Shown here piece by piece: positions 46,464 to 56,460 of a stretch of DNA of 64,000 nucleotides. This stretch comes from Pseudomonas uvaldensis (lineage in GTDB: Bacteria; Pseudomonadota; Gammaproteobacteria; Pseudomonadales; Pseudomonadaceae). The translations under genes and the position numbers were made by a program. The stretch covers positions 248,001 through 312,000 of the forward strand of contig NZ_JAIWKS010000005.1 of NCBI RefSeq assembly GCF_021271205.1. The letters run 5' to 3'. Each line of letters starts with the position of its first letter. Positions within the stretch are counted from its first letter, which is position 1. The notes under the pieces were generated by a model. It had not been told where the DNA came from. It ran no database searches and was given only the letters and a program-made list of their open reading frames with translations.

Positions 46464-47576
46464 TTATTTACCGGATTTGATCTTGGTCCAGCTGCGGGTC
46501 AGGATCCGCTGGGTAGCGGGCGGCAAGTCGCTGATTGCATACAGATGGGCTTTCACTTCATCCGATGGATAGATGTTCGGATCTCCGGAGATTTCCTTGT
46601 CCACCAGCGGGGTAGCAGCCTTGTTGCCGTTCGGGAAACGCACGTTGTCAGTGATTTCCGCCATGATTTCCGGCTTCATCAGGAAGTTCATGTACTTGTA
46701 GGCAGCCTCGACGTTTTCGGCATCCTTTGGAATGGCGACCATGTCGTAGAACGAACCAGCGCCTTCTTTCGGAATGCTGTAGGCCACCTTGACCTTGCCA
46801 CCGGCTTCGGCGGCACGGGACTTGGACTGTTCGATATCACCCGAATAACCCACGGCGACACAGATGTTGCCGTTGGCCAGGTCGGAGATGTACTTGGAGG
46901 AGTGGAAATAGCTGATCGATGGACGGATCTTGAGGAACAGCGCCTCGGCATCGGCCAGTTGCTTCTTGTCCTGGCTGTCGGTCGGATAGCCCAGGTAATG
47001 CAACGCCACCGGGATCATTTCGGTCGGCGAGTCGAGGAAGCTCACGCCGCAGCTCTTGAGCTTGGCGATGTTTTCCGGCTTGAGCAGAACATCCCAGGAA
47101 TCGATCTTGTCGACACCCAGTGCTGCCTTGACCTTCTCGGGGTTATAGCCGATACCGATGGTGCCCCACATGTAAGGGAAGGCATGCTGGTTACCTTTGT
47201 CGCTGGCATCGCCTACTGCCTTGAGCAGGTCGGTGTCGAGGTTCTTCCAGTTTGGCAGCTTGGACTTGTCCAGCGGCTGATAGACCCCCGCCTTGATCTG
47301 CTTGGCCAGGAAGTTGTTCGACGGCACCACGATGTCATAACCGGACTTGCCGGCCAGCAACTTGGCTTCCAGGGTTTCGTTGCTGTCGAATACGTCGTAC
47401 ACCACCTTGATCCCCGTCTCTTTTTCAAACTTGGCGACGGTGTCCGGGGCGATGTAGTCGGACCAGTTATAGACATGCAGCACTTTGTCGTCCGCCTGGA
47501 CGGCACCTGCCATCACGCCCATCAGGGACATGGCGAGGAGGGTCTTGCCAGCTATCTTCATACCTAATGCCTTCAT
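46464..47576 (-). CDS. spuD: Polyamine-binding periplasmic protein SpuD-like
   Basis: A 370-residue solute-binding protein with signal peptide (about 1-28, GAVQA-D) and the motif [13 protein letters not shown]; conserved ligand residues lie in [14 protein letters not shown], and the C-terminal [11 protein letters not shown] is shared almost exactly with SpuE. It delivers putrescine-type polyamines to SpuFGH. 166 bases separate it from spuC, with room for an additional promoter. Confidence 0.92.
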   Translation of the reverse strand: MKALGMKIAGKTLLAMSLMGVMAGAVQADDKVLHVYNWSDYIAPDTVAKFEKETGIKVVYDVFDSNETLEAKLLAGKSGYDIVVPSNNFLAKQIKAGVYQPLDKSKLPNWKNLDTDLLKAVGDASDKGNQHAFPYMWGTIGIGYNPEKVKAALGVDKIDSWDVLLKPENIAKLKSCGVSFLDSPTEMIPVALHYLGYPTDSQDKKQLADAEALFLKIRPSISYFHSSKYISDLANGNICVAVGYSGDIEQSKSRAAEAGGKVKVAYSIPKEGAGSFYDMVAIPKDAENVEAAYKYMNFLMKPEIMAEITDNVRFPNGNKAATPLVDKEISGDPNIYPSDEVKAHLYAISDLPPATQRILTRSWTKIKSGK

Positions 47577-47741
47577 GGATGATGCTCCAGTTATTCTTCT
47601 TAGCCACAGTTCAGTAGCCGGCTCGCGGGCAACTTGAACAGGCGGTAGTCTGGCAAGTTACAGGGCAGGCTTTCAACACATATACCCAGCCTTTTCGCAC
47701 CGGGCGAAGCCCTTCAAGGCGCCTCGCTCAGAGCCTAGCAC

Positions 47742-49106
47742 TCAGCCTTGCAACGCACCCAGAGTCAGGTCCAGGCAGCGCCGTGCCTTGGTCACCAACT
47801 CGTCGATCTCGGACTCGCTGATTACCAGCGGCGGCGCAATGATCATGGTGTCGCCCACCGCCCGCATGATCAGCCCGTTATCGAAGCAGAACTGCCGGCA
47901 AATCATGCCCACGCCCTTGCCTTCATAACGTTGGCGCGTGGCCTTGTCCCGGACCAGTTCGATCGCCCCCAGCAAACCGACCCCGCGCACTTCACCCACC
48001 AACGGGTGATCGTTCAGTTCCCGCAGGCGCTTCTGCAAATAAGGTGCCGTTTGGCCGTGGACCCGCTCGATGATTTTCTCTTCGCGCAGAATGCGGATGT
48101 TCTCCAGGGCCACCGCAGCCGCCACCGGGTGACCGGAATAGGTGAACCCGTGGTTGAAGTCGCCACCCTCGTTGAGCACCGCGACCACATCGTCGCGCAC
48201 GATCAGGCCGCCCATGGGGATATAGCCGGAAGTCAGCCCCTTGGCGATGGTCATCATGTGGGGTTTCAGACCGTAATAGTCGGTACCGAACCACTCGCCG
48301 GTACGGCCGAAACCACAGATCACTTCGTCGGCCACGAACAGGATGTCGTACTTGGCGAGGATCTCCTTTACTCGCGGCCAGTAGCTGTCCGGCGGCACGA
48401 TCACGCCACCCGCACCCTGGATCGGCTCGGCAATGAACGCACCGACGTTGTCCACGCCGATTTCGAGAATCTTCTCTTCCAGTTGGTTGGCGGCCCACAG
48501 GCCGAACTCCTCGGGGCTCATGTCGCCGCCTTCACCGAACCAGTACGGCTGGGCGATATGGACGATGCCCGGGATCGGCAGGTCGCCCTGCTCGTGCATA
48601 TAAGTCATGCCACCCAGGCTCGCGCCGGCCACGGTCGAACCGTGATAGCCGTTCTTGCGGCTGATGATGACCTTCTTGTTCGGCTGGCCCTTGATCGCCC
48701 AGTAGTGGCGGACCATCCGCAGCATGGTGTCGTTGCCTTCGGAACCGGACCCGGTGAAGAACACATGACTCATGCCTGGCGGAGCGACCTCGGCGATGGC
48801 CTTGGACAATTCCAGCGCCGGCGGGTGGGCCGTCTGGAAGAACAGGTTGTAGTAAGGCAGCTCGCGCATCTGCTGGCTGGCGGCATCGGCCAGTTCATCG
48901 CGGCCGTAACCGACCGCCACGCACCAGAGCCCGGCCATGCCGTCGAGGATCTTGTTGCCTTCGCTATCCCAGAGGTAGACACCCTTGGCGCGGGTGATGA
49001 TGCGCGGACCTTTTTCCTTGAGCTGCTTGAAATCGCTGAACGGCGCCAGGTGATGATCGCTACTCAAGGCTTGCCATTCACGGGTCTGCGGATTGTTGCG
49101 GGTCAT
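47742..49106 (-). CDS. spuC: Polyamine:pyruvate aminotransferase SpuC
   Basis: A 454-residue class-III omega-transaminase. Residue D260 (FVADEV) and the PLP lysine K289 ([10 protein letters not shown]) are in place, and the phosphate-binding TGSGSEGND motif is at about 118-126. It moves the terminal amino group of putrescine, cadaverine or spermidine to pyruvate. Located 56 bases downstream of spuB; the aldehyde product would pass to a dehydrogenase elsewhere. Confidence 0.94.
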   Translation of the reverse strand: MTRNNPQTREWQALSSDHHLAPFSDFKQLKEKGPRIITRAKGVYLWDSEGNKILDGMAGLWCVAVGYGRDELADAASQQMRELPYYNLFFQTAHPPALELSKAIAEVAPPGMSHVFFTGSGSEGNDTMLRMVRHYWAIKGQPNKKVIISRKNGYHGSTVAGASLGGMTYMHEQGDLPIPGIVHIAQPYWFGEGGDMSPEEFGLWAANQLEEKILEIGVDNVGAFIAEPIQGAGGVIVPPDSYWPRVKEILAKYDILFVADEVICGFGRTGEWFGTDYYGLKPHMMTIAKGLTSGYIPMGGLIVRDDVVAVLNEGGDFNHGFTYSGHPVAAAVALENIRILREEKIIERVHGQTAPYLQKRLRELNDHPLVGEVRGVGLLGAIELVRDKATRQRYEGKGVGMICRQFCFDNGLIMRAVGDTMIIAPPLVISESEIDELVTKARRCLDLTLGALQG

Positions 49107-49162
49107 GCGGATTCTCCTTTATCGGTGGGGGCGAAGCGGCCTTGGCCGCCCCGCCCGGCGCA

Positions 49163-50521
49163 TCAGACGGCAAAGAGCAGGAATTCCCGCTCCCACGAAC
49201 TGATGACGCGCTTGAAGTTTTCATGCTCGGCCCGCTTGACCGCGACGTAGCCCGTGATGAACTTCTTGCCCAGGTATTTCTCGATGGTCTTGCTGTTTTC
49301 CATGCGCTCAAGAGCGTCCTCGATGGTCAGCGGCAAGCGCAGGTTGCGCCGCTCATAACCACGGCCCACTACCGGGGCGCTCGGGTTGAGGCCTTCTACC
49401 ATGCCGATGAAGCCACACAGCAGGCTGGCGGCGATGGCCAGGTACGGGTTGGCATCGGCACCCGGCAGACGGTTTTCCACCCTGCGGTTCTGCGGCCCGG
49501 CATCCGGTACCCGCAGACCAACCGTACGGTTCTCCTCACCCCACTCCACGTTCACCGGCGCCGAGGTATCCGGCAAAAAGCGGCGGAACGAATTGACGTT
49601 GGGCGCGAACAGCGGCAACAGCTCGGGGATGAGCTTCTGCAACCCGCCGATGTGATGCAGGAACAACTCGCTCATGGTCCCGTCTTCATTGGAGAAAACG
49701 TTCTTGCCGGTTTCCTTGTCGATGATGCTCTGATGCAGGTGCATCGCGCTGCCCGGCTCGCCGGTCATGGGCTTGGCCATGAACGTGGCAGCCACATTGT
49801 GCTTGAGCGCGGCCTCACGCATGGTGCGCTTGAAGACCAGGATCTGATCGGCCAGGGACAGGGCGTCGCCATGACGGAAATTGATTTCCATCTGCGCCGT
49901 GCCGTCCTCGTGGATCAAGGTATCGAGGTCCAGCTCCTGCAACTCGCACCAGTCGTAGACGTCTTCGAACAGAGGATCGAATTCGTTGGCCGCTTCAATG
50001 GAGAAAGACTGGCGACCGGTTTCCGGGCGGCCGGAGCGGCCGACAGGCGGTTGCAGCGGGAAGTCCGGGTCGTCGCTGCGCTTGGTCAGGTAGAACTCCA
50101 TCTCCGGCGCGACGATCGGCTGCCACCCCTTGTCGGCGTAGAGCTTGAGTACCTTCTTGAGTACGTTGCGCGGCGACAACTCGATGGGGTTGCCCTGCTT
50201 GTCATAAGTGTCGTGGATCACCTGGGCGGTGGGTTCGATGGCCCAGGGCACCAGGAACACCGCGTTTTCGTCCGGACGGCACACCATATCGATGTCCGCC
50301 GGGTCCAGCAGTTCGTAATAGATGTCGTCTTCGACATAGTCGCCCGTAACGGTCTGGAGCAGAACGCTCTCGGGCAGGCGCATGCCTTTTTCGGCAATGA
50401 ATTTGTTGGTCGGCGAGATCTTGCCCCGTGTGATACCGGTCAGATCGCCAATCATGCATTCGACTTCTGTGATCTTATGGTCTTTCAACCAATCGGTGAG
50501 CTGGTCGAGGTTGTTACTCAT
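49163..50521 (-). CDS. spuB: Gamma-glutamylpolyamine synthetase SpuB (glutamine synthetase-like)
   Basis: A 452-residue glutamine-synthetase-fold ligase. The N-terminal beta-grasp block VECMIGDLTGITRGK and the catalytic MEINFRHGDAL and HLHQSI (metal/ATP-binding) and NRRVENRLPGADANPYL blocks are present. The family glutamylates polyamines as the first step of the gamma-glutamylation route (pauA2 in some nomenclature). Start ATG 50521, MSNNLDQLTDWL. Just upstream lies the broken spuA. Confidence 0.93.
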   Translation of the reverse strand: MSNNLDQLTDWLKDHKITEVECMIGDLTGITRGKISPTNKFIAEKGMRLPESVLLQTVTGDYVEDDIYYELLDPADIDMVCRPDENAVFLVPWAIEPTAQVIHDTYDKQGNPIELSPRNVLKKVLKLYADKGWQPIVAPEMEFYLTKRSDDPDFPLQPPVGRSGRPETGRQSFSIEAANEFDPLFEDVYDWCELQELDLDTLIHEDGTAQMEINFRHGDALSLADQILVFKRTMREAALKHNVAATFMAKPMTGEPGSAMHLHQSIIDKETGKNVFSNEDGTMSELFLHHIGGLQKLIPELLPLFAPNVNSFRRFLPDTSAPVNVEWGEENRTVGLRVPDAGPQNRRVENRLPGADANPYLAIAASLLCGFIGMVEGLNPSAPVVGRGYERRNLRLPLTIEDALERMENSKTIEKYLGKKFITGYVAVKRAEHENFKRVISSWEREFLLFAV

Positions 50522-50529
50522 AAATGCCT

Positions 50530-50847
50530 CTAGGCGTGATTTTCCTGGCTGCCAAGGGTAGTCAGGGGTTGTTTGACGCATCGGCGTCGCGTTGTGTTGC
50601 CTCTGCCCGACAAATGCCCGGGAAAAGGTTCTACATTGAAAGGAGAGCCGCTAAAGAGAGTTTCGTCCAGAGCGTCCAGAATATTGGACGATGATGACGG
50701 CCGGTACACCAGGGGCGAAATCGACATGGAGAAGTGCCCGATGACCTTCATCATGGCCTGGCGGCGCTTATCGCCACGGATGCGACGAGCATGCCAACCA
50801 ATTTGCCGGGACAGCGGGTGACGCCGTTGGGACGGCAGGCGAGACAT
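50530..50847 (-). pseudogene. spuA: Degraded spuA remnant (gamma-glutamyl-GABA hydrolase, class I glutamine amidotransferase)
   Basis: A 105-codon frame exactly where spuA is expected, starting MSRLP and ending 8 bases before spuB. Its residues 13-27 (SRQIGWHARRIRGDK) resemble the SpuA/PuuD N-terminus, and residues 56-75 (ILDALDETLFSGSPFNVEPF) match the conserved LDG-LF-GSPSNV-P block that precedes the catalytic part. The nucleophile-elbow cysteine (GICRG in relatives) and the His-Glu dyad are absent; after residue ~80 the sequence is unlike the family and soon stops. A functional SpuA would be about 250 residues, so roughly two thirds is missing. Comparison is from memory of family sequences, not an alignment. 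A separate paralogue may supply the activity. Confidence 0.72.
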
Positions 50848-51125
50848 GAAACACCCCGGTATTATTGCTGTTATGGGTTTGAATCGAGCTTAGCCTTGTT
50901 CATTTTTTTACACAACACCCCCGTAAAAAATACAACACGGCCCGCTCAAGCCTGCGGGCGCCACGACCTTTAAAGGGATAAAAACGCCCCAAATTGCCTC
51001 AAAAAAGCCCCCCAGGTGCTTTTTTAGGGCAAAAAAGGCCCTGCTTGACTTCGGCATGCCGTTCGGGTTGACTGGGTTTCAAAGAGATCAATGATTGATA
51101 TTTTTAACAACAAAGGTGTTGCATC
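50848..51125. promoter_or_regulatory. Divergent control region spuA'-spuB / spuI
   Basis: 278 bases between the degraded spuA start and spuI. On the minus strand GGGGTG precedes the spuA' ATG. Runs of A/T and two small GC hairpins occur at 50992-51045. On the plus strand two TTGACT hexamers occur at about 51044 and 51067, the second possibly a -35 element for spuI, although no clear -10 follows. No clear sigma-54 site was found. Confidence 0.5.
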
Positions 51126-52502
51126 ATGTCGGTACCCCCGCGTGCCGTTCAGCTTAACGAAGCGAACGCGTTCCTTAAGGAACATCCTGAGGTTCTGTAC
51201 GTTGACCTTCTGATTGCGGATATGAATGGTGTGGTGCGTGGCAAGCGCATCGAACGCACCAGCCTCCACAAGGTTTACGAGAAAGGCATCAACCTGCCGG
51301 CCTCCCTGTTTGCCCTGGATATCAATGGTTCGACGGTGGAAAGCACCGGCCTGGGCCTGGACATCGGCGATGCCGACCGCATCTGCTACCCGATCCCCGG
51401 CACTCTTTCCAACGAACCCTGGCAAAAGCGCCCGACCGCGCAACTGCTGATGACCATGCACGAGCTCGAAGGCGAGCCTTTCTTCGCTGACCCTCGCGAA
51501 GTCCTGCGCCAGGTCGTGACCAAGTTCGACGAGCTGGGCCTGACCATCTGCGCGGCCTTCGAACTTGAGTTCTACCTGATCGACCAGGAGAACGTGAACG
51601 GCCGTCCACAACCGCCCCGTTCACCGATTTCCGGCAAACGCCCCCATTCCACACAGGTCTACCTGATCGACGACCTCGACGAGTATGTCGATTGCCTCCA
51701 GGATATCCTGGAAGGCGCCAAGGAGCAGGGCATCCCCGCCGACGCCATCGTCAAGGAAAGTGCCCCGGCGCAGTTCGAAGTGAACCTGCACCATGTGGCC
51801 GACCCGATGAGAGCCTGCGACTACGCCGTTCTGCTCAAGCGTCTGATCAAGAACATCGCCTATGACCATGAAATGGACACCACCTTCATGGCCAAGCCGT
51901 ATCCGGGCCAGGCGGGCAACGGCCTGCATGTCCACATTTCGATTCTGGACAAAGATGGCAACAATATCTTTGCCAGTGAGGATCCCGAGCAGAACGCCGC
52001 GCTTCGTCACGCAATCGGCGGTGTGCTCGAGACCCTGCCCGCGCAGATGGCGTTCCTCTGCCCCAACGTCAACTCCTACCGTCGTTTCGGCGCACAGTTC
52101 TACGTGCCGAACTCCCCGACCTGGGGCCTGGACAACCGCACCGTGGCCTTACGCGTACCGACCGGCTCGGCCGATGCCGTGCGCCTGGAACACCGCGTCG
52201 CCGGCGCCGATGCCAACCCGTACCTGCTGATGGCCTCCGTACTGGCGGGCGTGCACCATGGCCTGGTCAACAAGATCGAGCCGGGCGCACCGGTGGAAGG
52301 CAACAGCTACGAGCAGAACGAACAGAGCCTGCCGAACAACCTGCGCGACGCCCTCCGGGAACTGGACGACAGCGAGGTCATGGCCAAGTACATCGACCCG
52401 AAATACATCGATATCTTCGTGGCCTGCAAAGAGAGTGAGCTGGAGGAATTCGAACACTCCATCTCCGACCTCGAGTACAACTGGTATCTGCATACCGTTT
52501 AA
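51126..52502 (+). CDS. spuI: Gamma-glutamylpolyamine synthetase SpuI (glutamine synthetase-like)
   Basis: A 458-residue glutamine-synthetase-family ligase, paralogous to SpuB. Blocks: VLYVDLLIADMNGVVRGKRI (beta-grasp), APAQFEVNLHH and NGLHVHISILDKDG (catalytic), and [19 protein letters not shown]. The AAGGTG site lies before ATG 51126. Divergent from the spu operon, as in P. aeruginosa (also named pauA1 there). It likely glutamylates putrescine or diamines. A strong terminator follows. Confidence 0.93.
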   Translation: MSVPPRAVQLNEANAFLKEHPEVLYVDLLIADMNGVVRGKRIERTSLHKVYEKGINLPASLFALDINGSTVESTGLGLDIGDADRICYPIPGTLSNEPWQKRPTAQLLMTMHELEGEPFFADPREVLRQVVTKFDELGLTICAAFELEFYLIDQENVNGRPQPPRSPISGKRPHSTQVYLIDDLDEYVDCLQDILEGAKEQGIPADAIVKESAPAQFEVNLHHVADPMRACDYAVLLKRLIKNIAYDHEMDTTFMAKPYPGQAGNGLHVHISILDKDGNNIFASEDPEQNAALRHAIGGVLETLPAQMAFLCPNVNSYRRFGAQFYVPNSPTWGLDNRTVALRVPTGSADAVRLEHRVAGADANPYLLMASVLAGVHHGLVNKIEPGAPVEGNSYEQNEQSLPNNLRDALRELDDSEVMAKYIDPKYIDIFVACKESELEEFEHSISDLEYNWYLHTV

Positions 52503-52520
52503 GCGGTTGCGGTAGAGAAA

Positions 52521-52556
52521 ACGCCGCAGGCCTTCACGGCCTGCGGCGTTTTTTTA
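52521..52556 (+). terminator. Rho-independent terminator of spuI
   Basis: A 12-base-pair GC stem (52521-52532 with 52538-52549) and a seven-T run, 20 bases after the spuI stop. Confidence 0.93.
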
Positions 52557-52572
52557 TGGCCGCCTTCGGCGG

Positions 52573-52663
52573 ATCGCGAGCAGGCTCGCTCCCACAGGAT
52601 ATTGAGTGCCTCCAATTGTGGCCTCCCCCGCAGATCCCATGTGGGAGCGAGCCTGCTCGCGAT
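52573..52663. repeat. REPIN
   Basis: ATCGCGAGCAGGCTCGCTCC at 52573 and the inverted GTGGGAGCGAGCCTGCTCGC at 52641, perfect complements except at the ends, between spuI and the TetR gene. The arms face away from each other as in the copy at 19741-19836. Confidence 0.92.
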
Positions 52664-52729
52664 GGCGGCCGAGCAGACAACCTATCTCCCGGCTCGTACA
52701 ATGCCCGGCAGCCCCCGCAGGAGACCTCC

Positions 52730-53365
52730 ATGACGCGCATCGCCAGCCCTCGCAAACCTCGCGCACGCAGCCAGGCTCGGATCGACTCGATTCTCGATGC
52801 TGCCCGCACGCTGCTGGCGAGCGAAGGTGTGGGCAACCTGTCCATCTACAGCGTTGCCGAACGCGCCGGCATTCCGCCTTCTTCCGTGTATCACTTCTTC
52901 GCCAGCGTCCCGGCCCTGCTCGAAGCCCTGACCGCCGACGTCCACGCGGCCTTCCGTGCTTGCCTGCAAGCGCCGATCAATCATGGATCTCTGAGCGGTT
53001 GGCGCGACCTGTCGCGACTGGTGGAGCAGCGCATGCTGACGATCTACGACCAGGACGCCGCCGCCCGCCAGCTGATCCTGGCCCAACATGGCCTGACCGA
53101 AGTCACCCAGGCCGATCGTCAGCACGACCTGGAGCTGGGCGACTTGATGCACAAGCTCTTCGCCCACCATTTCGAACTGCCGACACTGCCCGATGACGTC
53201 GATGTATTCGCCCTCGCCATGGAACTGGGCGACCGCGTCTATGCCCGCTCGGTGCAACAACACGGCCAGATCACCCCGCGCATGGCCGAGGAAGGCATGC
53301 GGGTGTTCGATGCGTACCTGGGGTTGTATCTGCCGCCGTATCTGCCCAAGCGACAAGTCATCTGA
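52730..53365 (+). CDS. TetR/AcrR family transcriptional regulator
   Basis: A 211-residue regulator with an N-terminal helix-turn-helix (about 32-60: VGNLSIYSVAERAGIPPSSVYHFF). AGGAG precedes ATG 52730 at ideal spacing. Its target is unclear: neither the spu nor the ssu operon is adjacent in divergent orientation, and it converges with ssuF. Regulators of this type near polyamine genes in P. aeruginosa (AguR) act on agmatine genes, which are not in this window. Confidence 0.85.
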   Translation: MTRIASPRKPRARSQARIDSILDAARTLLASEGVGNLSIYSVAERAGIPPSSVYHFFASVPALLEALTADVHAAFRACLQAPINHGSLSGWRDLSRLVEQRMLTIYDQDAAARQLILAQHGLTEVTQADRQHDLELGDLMHKLFAHHFELPTLPDDVDVFALAMELGDRVYARSVQQHGQITPRMAEEGMRVFDAYLGLYLPPYLPKRQVI

Positions 53366-53398
53366 CGGTCTCAGCCACTCGCACCTCTCATCCGTCAC

Positions 53399-53433
53399 TA
53401 AAAAAACCCCGAAGGGCTCACGCCATCCGGGGC
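53399..53433 (-). terminator. Putative terminator of the ssu operon
   Basis: Read on the minus strand, CCGGGG…CCCC arms (53428-53432 with 53407-53411) enclose a 16-base loop and end in a six-T run (53401-53406). It lies 17 bases past the ssuF stop; the TetR gene reads toward it from the other side. Confidence 0.6.
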
Positions 53434-53450
53434 TGTGGATGGAACATTGT

Positions 53451-53666
53451 TCACAACTTGGCGATAGATACCTCTGTCGATTTGACGAAAGCAATCACTT
53501 CACTGCCGATCGTCAACTCCAACTCTTTTACGGAGCGGGTGGTGATCACGGAAGTGACGATGCCGGAAGCGGTCTGGACGTCGATTTCCGACAGCACGTC
53601 GCCTTCGACGATTTCCTTGATGATGCCTTTGAACTGGTTACGCACGTTGATGGCTTTGATGGTCAT
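53451..53666 (-). CDS. ssuF: Molybdopterin-binding (TOBE/Mop) protein SsuF
   Basis: A 71-residue Mop-like protein: MTIKAINVRNQFKGIIKEI at the N-terminus and VTSVITTRSVKELEL in the TOBE fold. It is the last gene of ssuEADCBF, as in P. putida, where ssuF is part of the organosulfur operon and needed for sulfonate use. A role in molybdate or cofactor binding follows from the fold. Start ATG 53666, 26 bases after ssuB. Confidence 0.9.
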   Translation of the reverse strand: MTIKAINVRNQFKGIIKEIVEGDVLSEIDVQTASGIVTSVITTRSVKELELTIGSEVIAFVKSTEVSIAKL

Positions 53667-53692
53667 GGTGTCGATTCCTTTTCTGGATGAGG

Positions 53693-54499
53693 TTATTGCG
53701 CCCACCGCAACTGCGTGGGCAAGGGTGAAACGGGTTCGGGTTCCGGCGGTTGGCCGGGCAAGGACAGCACGCGGTTGAGGACTTCGGTTTCCAGGGCAGC
53801 CAGCCGATGAGAGCCGCGTGCCCGTGGGCGTGGCAGGTCGACGGCCAGATCGAGGCCAATCTGGCCGTCCTCGATCAGGATCACCCGGTCGGCAATGGCC
53901 ACTGCTTCGCTGACATCGTGAGTCACCAGCAGCACGGTAAAACCGTGTTGCTGCCACAGGCGTTCGATCAACTGCTGCATTTCGATACGTGTCAGCGCGT
54001 CGAGCGCTCCCAGGGGTTCGTCGAGCAACAGCAGCCGTGGCTGATGAATCAGGGCCCGGGCCAGGGCCACCCGTTGCTTCTGTCCACCGGACAATGTCGC
54101 CGGCCATTCATGGGCACGATCGGCCAGGCCCACGGATTCCAACGCCTGTAGCGCTTGTGGCCGCCAGTTGCCCTTGAGCCCGATGCCAACGTTGTCGATG
54201 ATTTTTTTCCAGGGCAGCAAGCGCGCCTCCTGGAACATCAGCCGCGTGTCCTGTTGTGCAGCGCTCAACGGTGCAGAACCGGCCAGCAACTGGCCGTCGG
54301 AAGGCTGATCGAGGCCGGCCAGCAGACGCAGCAAGGTGCTTTTGCCACAACCGCTGCGCCCGACCACTGCCACGAATTGCCCGGCGGGAATGTGCAGGTC
54401 GATGTCCCGCAGCACCTGGCGCGAGCCAAAGGTCTTTTGCAGGTTGCGCACCGCCAGCGGAATGCCTTGCAACAGGCGCGGAGGTTGTTGCGCAGTCAT
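53693..54499 (-). CDS. ssuB: Aliphatic sulfonate ABC transporter ATPase SsuB
   Basis: A 268-residue ATPase with Walker [10 protein letters not shown] (47-55), signature [15 protein letters not shown] and Walker [17 protein letters not shown]. Start at ATG 54499 overlaps the ssuC stop (ATGA). It powers sulfonate uptake with SsuA and SsuC. Confidence 0.95.
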   Translation of the reverse strand: MTAQQPPRLLQGIPLAVRNLQKTFGSRQVLRDIDLHIPAGQFVAVVGRSGCGKSTLLRLLAGLDQPSDGQLLAGSAPLSAAQQDTRLMFQEARLLPWKKIIDNVGIGLKGNWRPQALQALESVGLADRAHEWPATLSGGQKQRVALARALIHQPRLLLLDEPLGALDALTRIEMQQLIERLWQQHGFTVLLVTHDVSEAVAIADRVILIEDGQIGLDLAVDLPRPRARGSHRLAALETEVLNRVLSLPGQPPEPEPVSPLPTQLRWAQ

Positions 54500-55278
54500 G
54501 CGACACCTCCCTTGTTGACCTGGTACGCCGGATGCCAGCGCAACCAGACCCGCTCGAGCCCACGGGCGGCAAGGTCGGCAAGCTTGCCGAGCACGGCGTA
54601 CAGCAGAATCGCCAGTACTACCACGTCGGTCTGCAGGAACTCTCGGGCATTCATCGCCAAGTAGCCGATGCCGGAACTGGCAGAGATGGTCTCCGCCACG
54701 ATGAGCGTCAGCCACATGAATCCCAGGGCAAAGCGCACGCCCACCAGGATCGAAGGCAAGGCGCCCGGCAGGATCACTTGGTGAAACAGGCTGAAGCCGG
54801 ACAAACCATAGCTGCGGGCCATTTCCACCAACGCCGGGTCGACGTTACGGATGCCGTGATAGGTGTTGAGGTAAATCGGAAACAGCGTGCCGAGGGCCAC
54901 CAGGAAAATCTTCGCCGACTCGTCGATACCAAACCACAGGATCACCAACGGAATCAGCGCCAGGTGCGGGATGTTCCGGAGCATTTGCACGGAACTGTCC
55001 AGCAGACGCTCGCCCCATTTCGACAAACCAGTGATGAAACCCAGGGCCAGGCCGATGCCGCCGCCAATCAGGAAACCCACCACCGCACGCCAGCCACTGA
55101 TAGCCAGGTGCGTCCAGATCTCGCCGCTGCGCACCAGGTTCACCCCGGCCTCGATCACCGCCACCGGAGCCGGCAGGATCCGCGTGGATAACCAGCCCCC
55201 CGACACCGACAGTTGCCATATCGCCAGCAACAGCAGCGGCACCGCCCAGGGCGCCAGGTTGTGGATAACTTTCTTCAT
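54496..55278 (-). CDS. ssuC: Aliphatic sulfonate ABC transporter permease SsuC
   Basis: A 260-residue permease with about six membrane segments and the EAA-type loop ([24 protein letters not shown]). I use ATG 55278 ([12 protein letters not shown]), seven bases after the ssuD stop. The upstream extension to 55338 overlaps ssuD and lacks family character. Confidence 0.94.
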   Translation of the reverse strand: MKKVIHNLAPWAVPLLLLAIWQLSVSGGWLSTRILPAPVAVIEAGVNLVRSGEIWTHLAISGWRAVVGFLIGGGIGLALGFITGLSKWGERLLDSSVQMLRNIPHLALIPLVILWFGIDESAKIFLVALGTLFPIYLNTYHGIRNVDPALVEMARSYGLSGFSLFHQVILPGALPSILVGVRFALGFMWLTLIVAETISASSGIGYLAMNAREFLQTDVVVLAILLYAVLGKLADLAARGLERVWLRWHPAYQVNKGGVA

Positions 55279-55285
55279 GGCCGCC

Positions 55286-56434
55286 TCAGCTCTGGGACGC
55301 GGCTTTGGGAAGAATGTCGTTGGCGACCATTTCACCAAACGGGCTCACATAACCGCCGCTCTTCGGCAATTCCGGGCGTTCCACATCCAGGTGCGGGAAC
55401 AGCAGTTCCGCCACGCGGTAGGACTCTTCCAGGTGTGGATAACCCGAGAAGATGAACGTATCGATCCCCAGGTCGGCATATTCCTTGACCCGCGCCGCCA
55501 CGGTCGGGCCATCGCCCACCAGCGCCGTACCAGCACCGCCGCGAACCAGCCCCACGCCGGCCCAAAGGTTGGGGCTGACTTCCAGCTTGTCGCGCCGCCC
55601 TCCATGCAACGCGGCCATGCGCTGCTGGCCCACCGAATCGAAACGGGCCAGGGACGCCTGGGCACGGGCGATGGTGTCGTCGTCCAAGTGGGAGATCAAT
55701 CGGTCGGCCGCCTGCCAGGCCTCGGCATTGGTTTCCCGCACGATCACGTGCAGGCGGATGCCAAATCGCACGGTACGGCCGAGCTTCTCGGCCTTGGCCC
55801 GAACCTGGGCGATTTTTTCCGCCACGGCTTCCGGCGGCTCGCCCCAGGTCAGGACCATTTCCACCTGTTCGGCCGCCAGATCCTGGGCCGCTTCGGAAGA
55901 TCCACCAAAGTACAGCGGTGGACGCGGCTGCTGGATCGGTGGATAGAGCAGCTTGGCACCCTTCACGCTGATGTGCTCGCCGTCGTAATCCACCGTCTCG
56001 CCTTCCAGCACACGACGCCAGATGCGGGTGAATTCAACCGAAGCCTGGTAGCGCGCCTCATGATCGAGGAACAGGCCATCGCCCGCCAGCTCATCCGGAT
56101 CGCCACCGGTCACCAGATTGAACAACGCCCGGCCGCCGGACAACCGGTCCAGGGTCGCAGCCTGGCGCGCCGCCACCGTCGGGGAAATGATCCCGGGGCG
56201 CAAGGCAACGAGGAATTTCAGGCGCTGGGTCACGGGAATCAACGAAGCGGCCACCAGCCAGGAGTCCTCGCAGGAACGTCCGGTGGGAATCAGCACCCCA
56301 CCGAAACCCAGTCGATCCGCCGCCTGGGCGATCTGTTGCAGGTAGCCGTGGTCGACGGCGCGAGCGCCTTCGGCGGTGCCAAGGTAATGGCCGTCGCCGT
56401 GGGTGGGCAGGAACCAGAAAATATTGAGGCTCAT
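55286..56434 (-). CDS. ssuD: FMNH2-dependent alkanesulfonate monooxygenase SsuD
   Basis: A 382-residue luciferase-fold monooxygenase that cleaves the C-S bond of alkanesulfonates to aldehyde and sulfite with FMNH2 supplied by SsuE. It starts [19 protein letters not shown], the family start, and has the blocks [15 protein letters not shown] and [15 protein letters not shown]. Length matches the enteric enzyme (381). Confidence 0.97.
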   Translation of the reverse strand: MSLNIFWFLPTHGDGHYLGTAEGARAVDHGYLQQIAQAADRLGFGGVLIPTGRSCEDSWLVAASLIPVTQRLKFLVALRPGIISPTVAARQAATLDRLSGGRALFNLVTGGDPDELAGDGLFLDHEARYQASVEFTRIWRRVLEGETVDYDGEHISVKGAKLLYPPIQQPRPPLYFGGSSEAAQDLAAEQVEMVLTWGEPPEAVAEKIAQVRAKAEKLGRTVRFGIRLHVIVRETNAEAWQAADRLISHLDDDTIARAQASLARFDSVGQQRMAALHGGRRDKLEVSPNLWAGVGLVRGGAGTALVGDGPTVAARVKEYADLGIDTFIFSGYPHLEESYRVAELLFPHLDVERPELPKSGGYVSPFGEMVANDILPKAASQS

Positions 56435-56460
56435 TGGAGTGGTCTCCTAAGGAAATCGGA

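Noticed and set aside
52730-53365. Assignment of the TetR gene as regulator of ssu or spu
   Set aside because: It converges with ssuF and is separated from spuI by a terminator and a REPIN; no matching operator was found.
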